Part shown: piece by piece, positions 49,989 to 50,612 of the stretch
Numbering within the stretch: the stretch's first letter is position 1
Layout: each line of letters begins with the position of its first letter
Assembly: GCF_004403985.1 (NCBI RefSeq)
Contig: NZ_SOHL01000010.1
Coordinates: 1-50,612 of the forward strand
Direction of reading: 5' to 3'
DNA: 50,612 bases
Source of the DNA: Cryobacterium gelidum
GTDB taxonomy: Bacteria; Actinomycetota; Actinomycetes; Actinomycetales; Microbacteriaceae
Notes under the pieces: generated by a model
Database searches by the model: none
What the model saw: only the letters and a program-made list of their open reading frames with translations
What the model was told of the DNA's origin: nothing
Position numbers and translations under genes: made by a program

Positions 49989-50062
49989 ATGAATGCGCAC
50001 TCGGGAACGAAGAACAAAGTCTAAGTGCCGCGATGATCTTCCTCGATGCCTGGCGGCGACAA
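49989..50062 (+). pseudogene. Second IS30-family transposase fragment
   Basis: The frame from 49993 reads MRTRERRTKSKCRDDLPRCL, colinear with MRPRGRRTKSKRRDGLPRSL at 41290. About 70 bases are alike in both places, including the preceding tatgaatgcg. After 50062 the likeness stops. It is a more decayed copy of the same kind of element. Confidence 0.6.
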
Positions 50063-50131
50063 GCTCGCGTTCGCCTCGTTAAATTTCCGCATTCCGTAGT
50101 GGACCGGCAAGGAGGGCGCTACTCTACTCCG

Positions 50132-50428
50132 ATGATTGACTCTGCTGACGACGCCGCAGTCGCTGCCGTGAAACTTTCGTCCCCGCCGATCTGCGACGAA
50201 TGCGAGCTGCCGCAGGAAGAGATCACTCACAGTTATGTCTACGAGTGGGCATGCGCGACCGACAGTTGCGCCAAACGCTTCCACCCCAGCTTCGAGGGGC
50301 TCATTTTTCCCCACGTGGTCACAACTCATCATCATGGGCCTGCGCGTCTGCTGGCGCTGCCATCAGCGCCGCGAGATGACGCGAATGGGCAACATCATGC
50401 GTTTCGAGCGTGGAAACCAGGCCTGTAA
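50132..50428 (+). CDS. Small putative zinc-binding protein
   Basis: 98 residues from the ATG at 50132, not recognised. Its first half contains ICDECELPQEEITHSYVYEW then ACATDSCAKRFHP, a possible Cys2-Cys2 zinc knuckle, plus a HHHG run. An aaggag lies 15 bases before the ATG, a long distance. It follows the IS30 fragment in the same open frame, so it could be either a small real gene or chance coding. The last 180 bases of the window after it hold nothing that I recognise. Confidence 0.35.
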   Translation: MIDSADDAAVAAVKLSSPPICDECELPQEEITHSYVYEWACATDSCAKRFHPSFEGLIFPHVVTTHHHGPARLLALPSAPRDDANGQHHAFRAWKPGL

Positions 50429-50612
50429 CGAGCTTATCCACCTCCTCAGCGCCATGTCCGCGCAGGCCAACAAAACTGCAGCCTGCGGCGGGTCTCTAGC
50501 CGGCGCGCCTCACGCTCGCGCCTTCCGCATCCCGGACTAACCCGACATCACACCTTTGTGCGGGGTCGTTCGCTTGATGGATAGCCTGTCTAATAGACAC
50601 GCGCTGATAATG

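Noticed and set aside
1..50612. Defence island, prophage or biosynthetic gene cluster
   Set aside because: No restriction-modification, abortive infection, toxin-antitoxin, phage structural or NRPS/PKS genes are recognisable; the mobile DNA present is limited to transposase and integrase fragments.

Overview
The window reads as chromosomal DNA of a high-GC Gram-positive actinobacterium, most likely of the family Microbacteriaceae (Cryobacterium/Leifsonia-like; genus not settled). Reasons: a menaquinone gene set of actinobacterial type, a mycothiol-dependent formaldehyde dehydrogenase, the 32-residue AURKAIP1/bTHX-like ribosomal peptide, a GAD-less aspartate--tRNA(Asn) ligase, and many genes with a -10 box exactly six bases before the start codon, as in actinobacterial leaderless transcripts.

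Layout. 1-8.3 kb: tail of an HNH endonuclease gene, then menaquinone synthesis (menD, menA, menE, menB on the minus strand, menC on the plus strand), interrupted by a group 2 sigma factor gene with a short coupled upstream ORF. 8.3-13.1 kb: cytochrome c maturation operon of system II (phosphatase, TlpA/ResA lipoprotein, CcdA, ResB, CcsB). 13.1-25.5 kb: housekeeping genes (aspS, glutaredoxin, bTHX-like peptide, ArsR regulator, MinD/ParA-like ATPase, proC, cation diffusion facilitator, tadA, upp, an atypical winged-helix regulator behind a Cys-rich leader peptide, MarR, SDR, an iron-sulfur photolyase and tRNA-Arg(ACG)).

25.8-41.2 kb is accessory and metabolic: an FMN-reductase-like protein; a probable cyclic-di-GMP/exopolysaccharide module (GGDEF-EAL protein, GT2 synthase, tiny membrane partner); DUF1294; an unknown conserved gene; a three-part fusion of membrane domain, cupredoxin and NirK copper nitrite reductase with a DUF2249 partner; an MMPL exporter with its TetR regulator; and the mycothiol formaldehyde detoxification pair.

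41.2-50.6 kb is a patchwork of intact genes (GyrI-like protein, riboswitch-controlled TerC manganese exporter, large secreted FN3 protein, orphan fumarate-reductase-type flavoprotein) set among decayed mobile DNA: two IS30 fragments, an IS481 pseudogene, a possible IS256 fragment, an integrase tail, a tRNA 3'-end fragment and several strong hairpins. No CRISPR array, rRNA, complete insertion sequence or recognisable defence operon was seen.

The best candidates for something little described are the leaderless Cys-rich leader in front of the winged-helix regulator, the coupled upstream ORF of the sigma factor, the GGDEF-EAL/GT2/small-protein module, and the triple-fusion nitrite reductase. All functions are inferred from sequence motifs read by eye; no database search was run.
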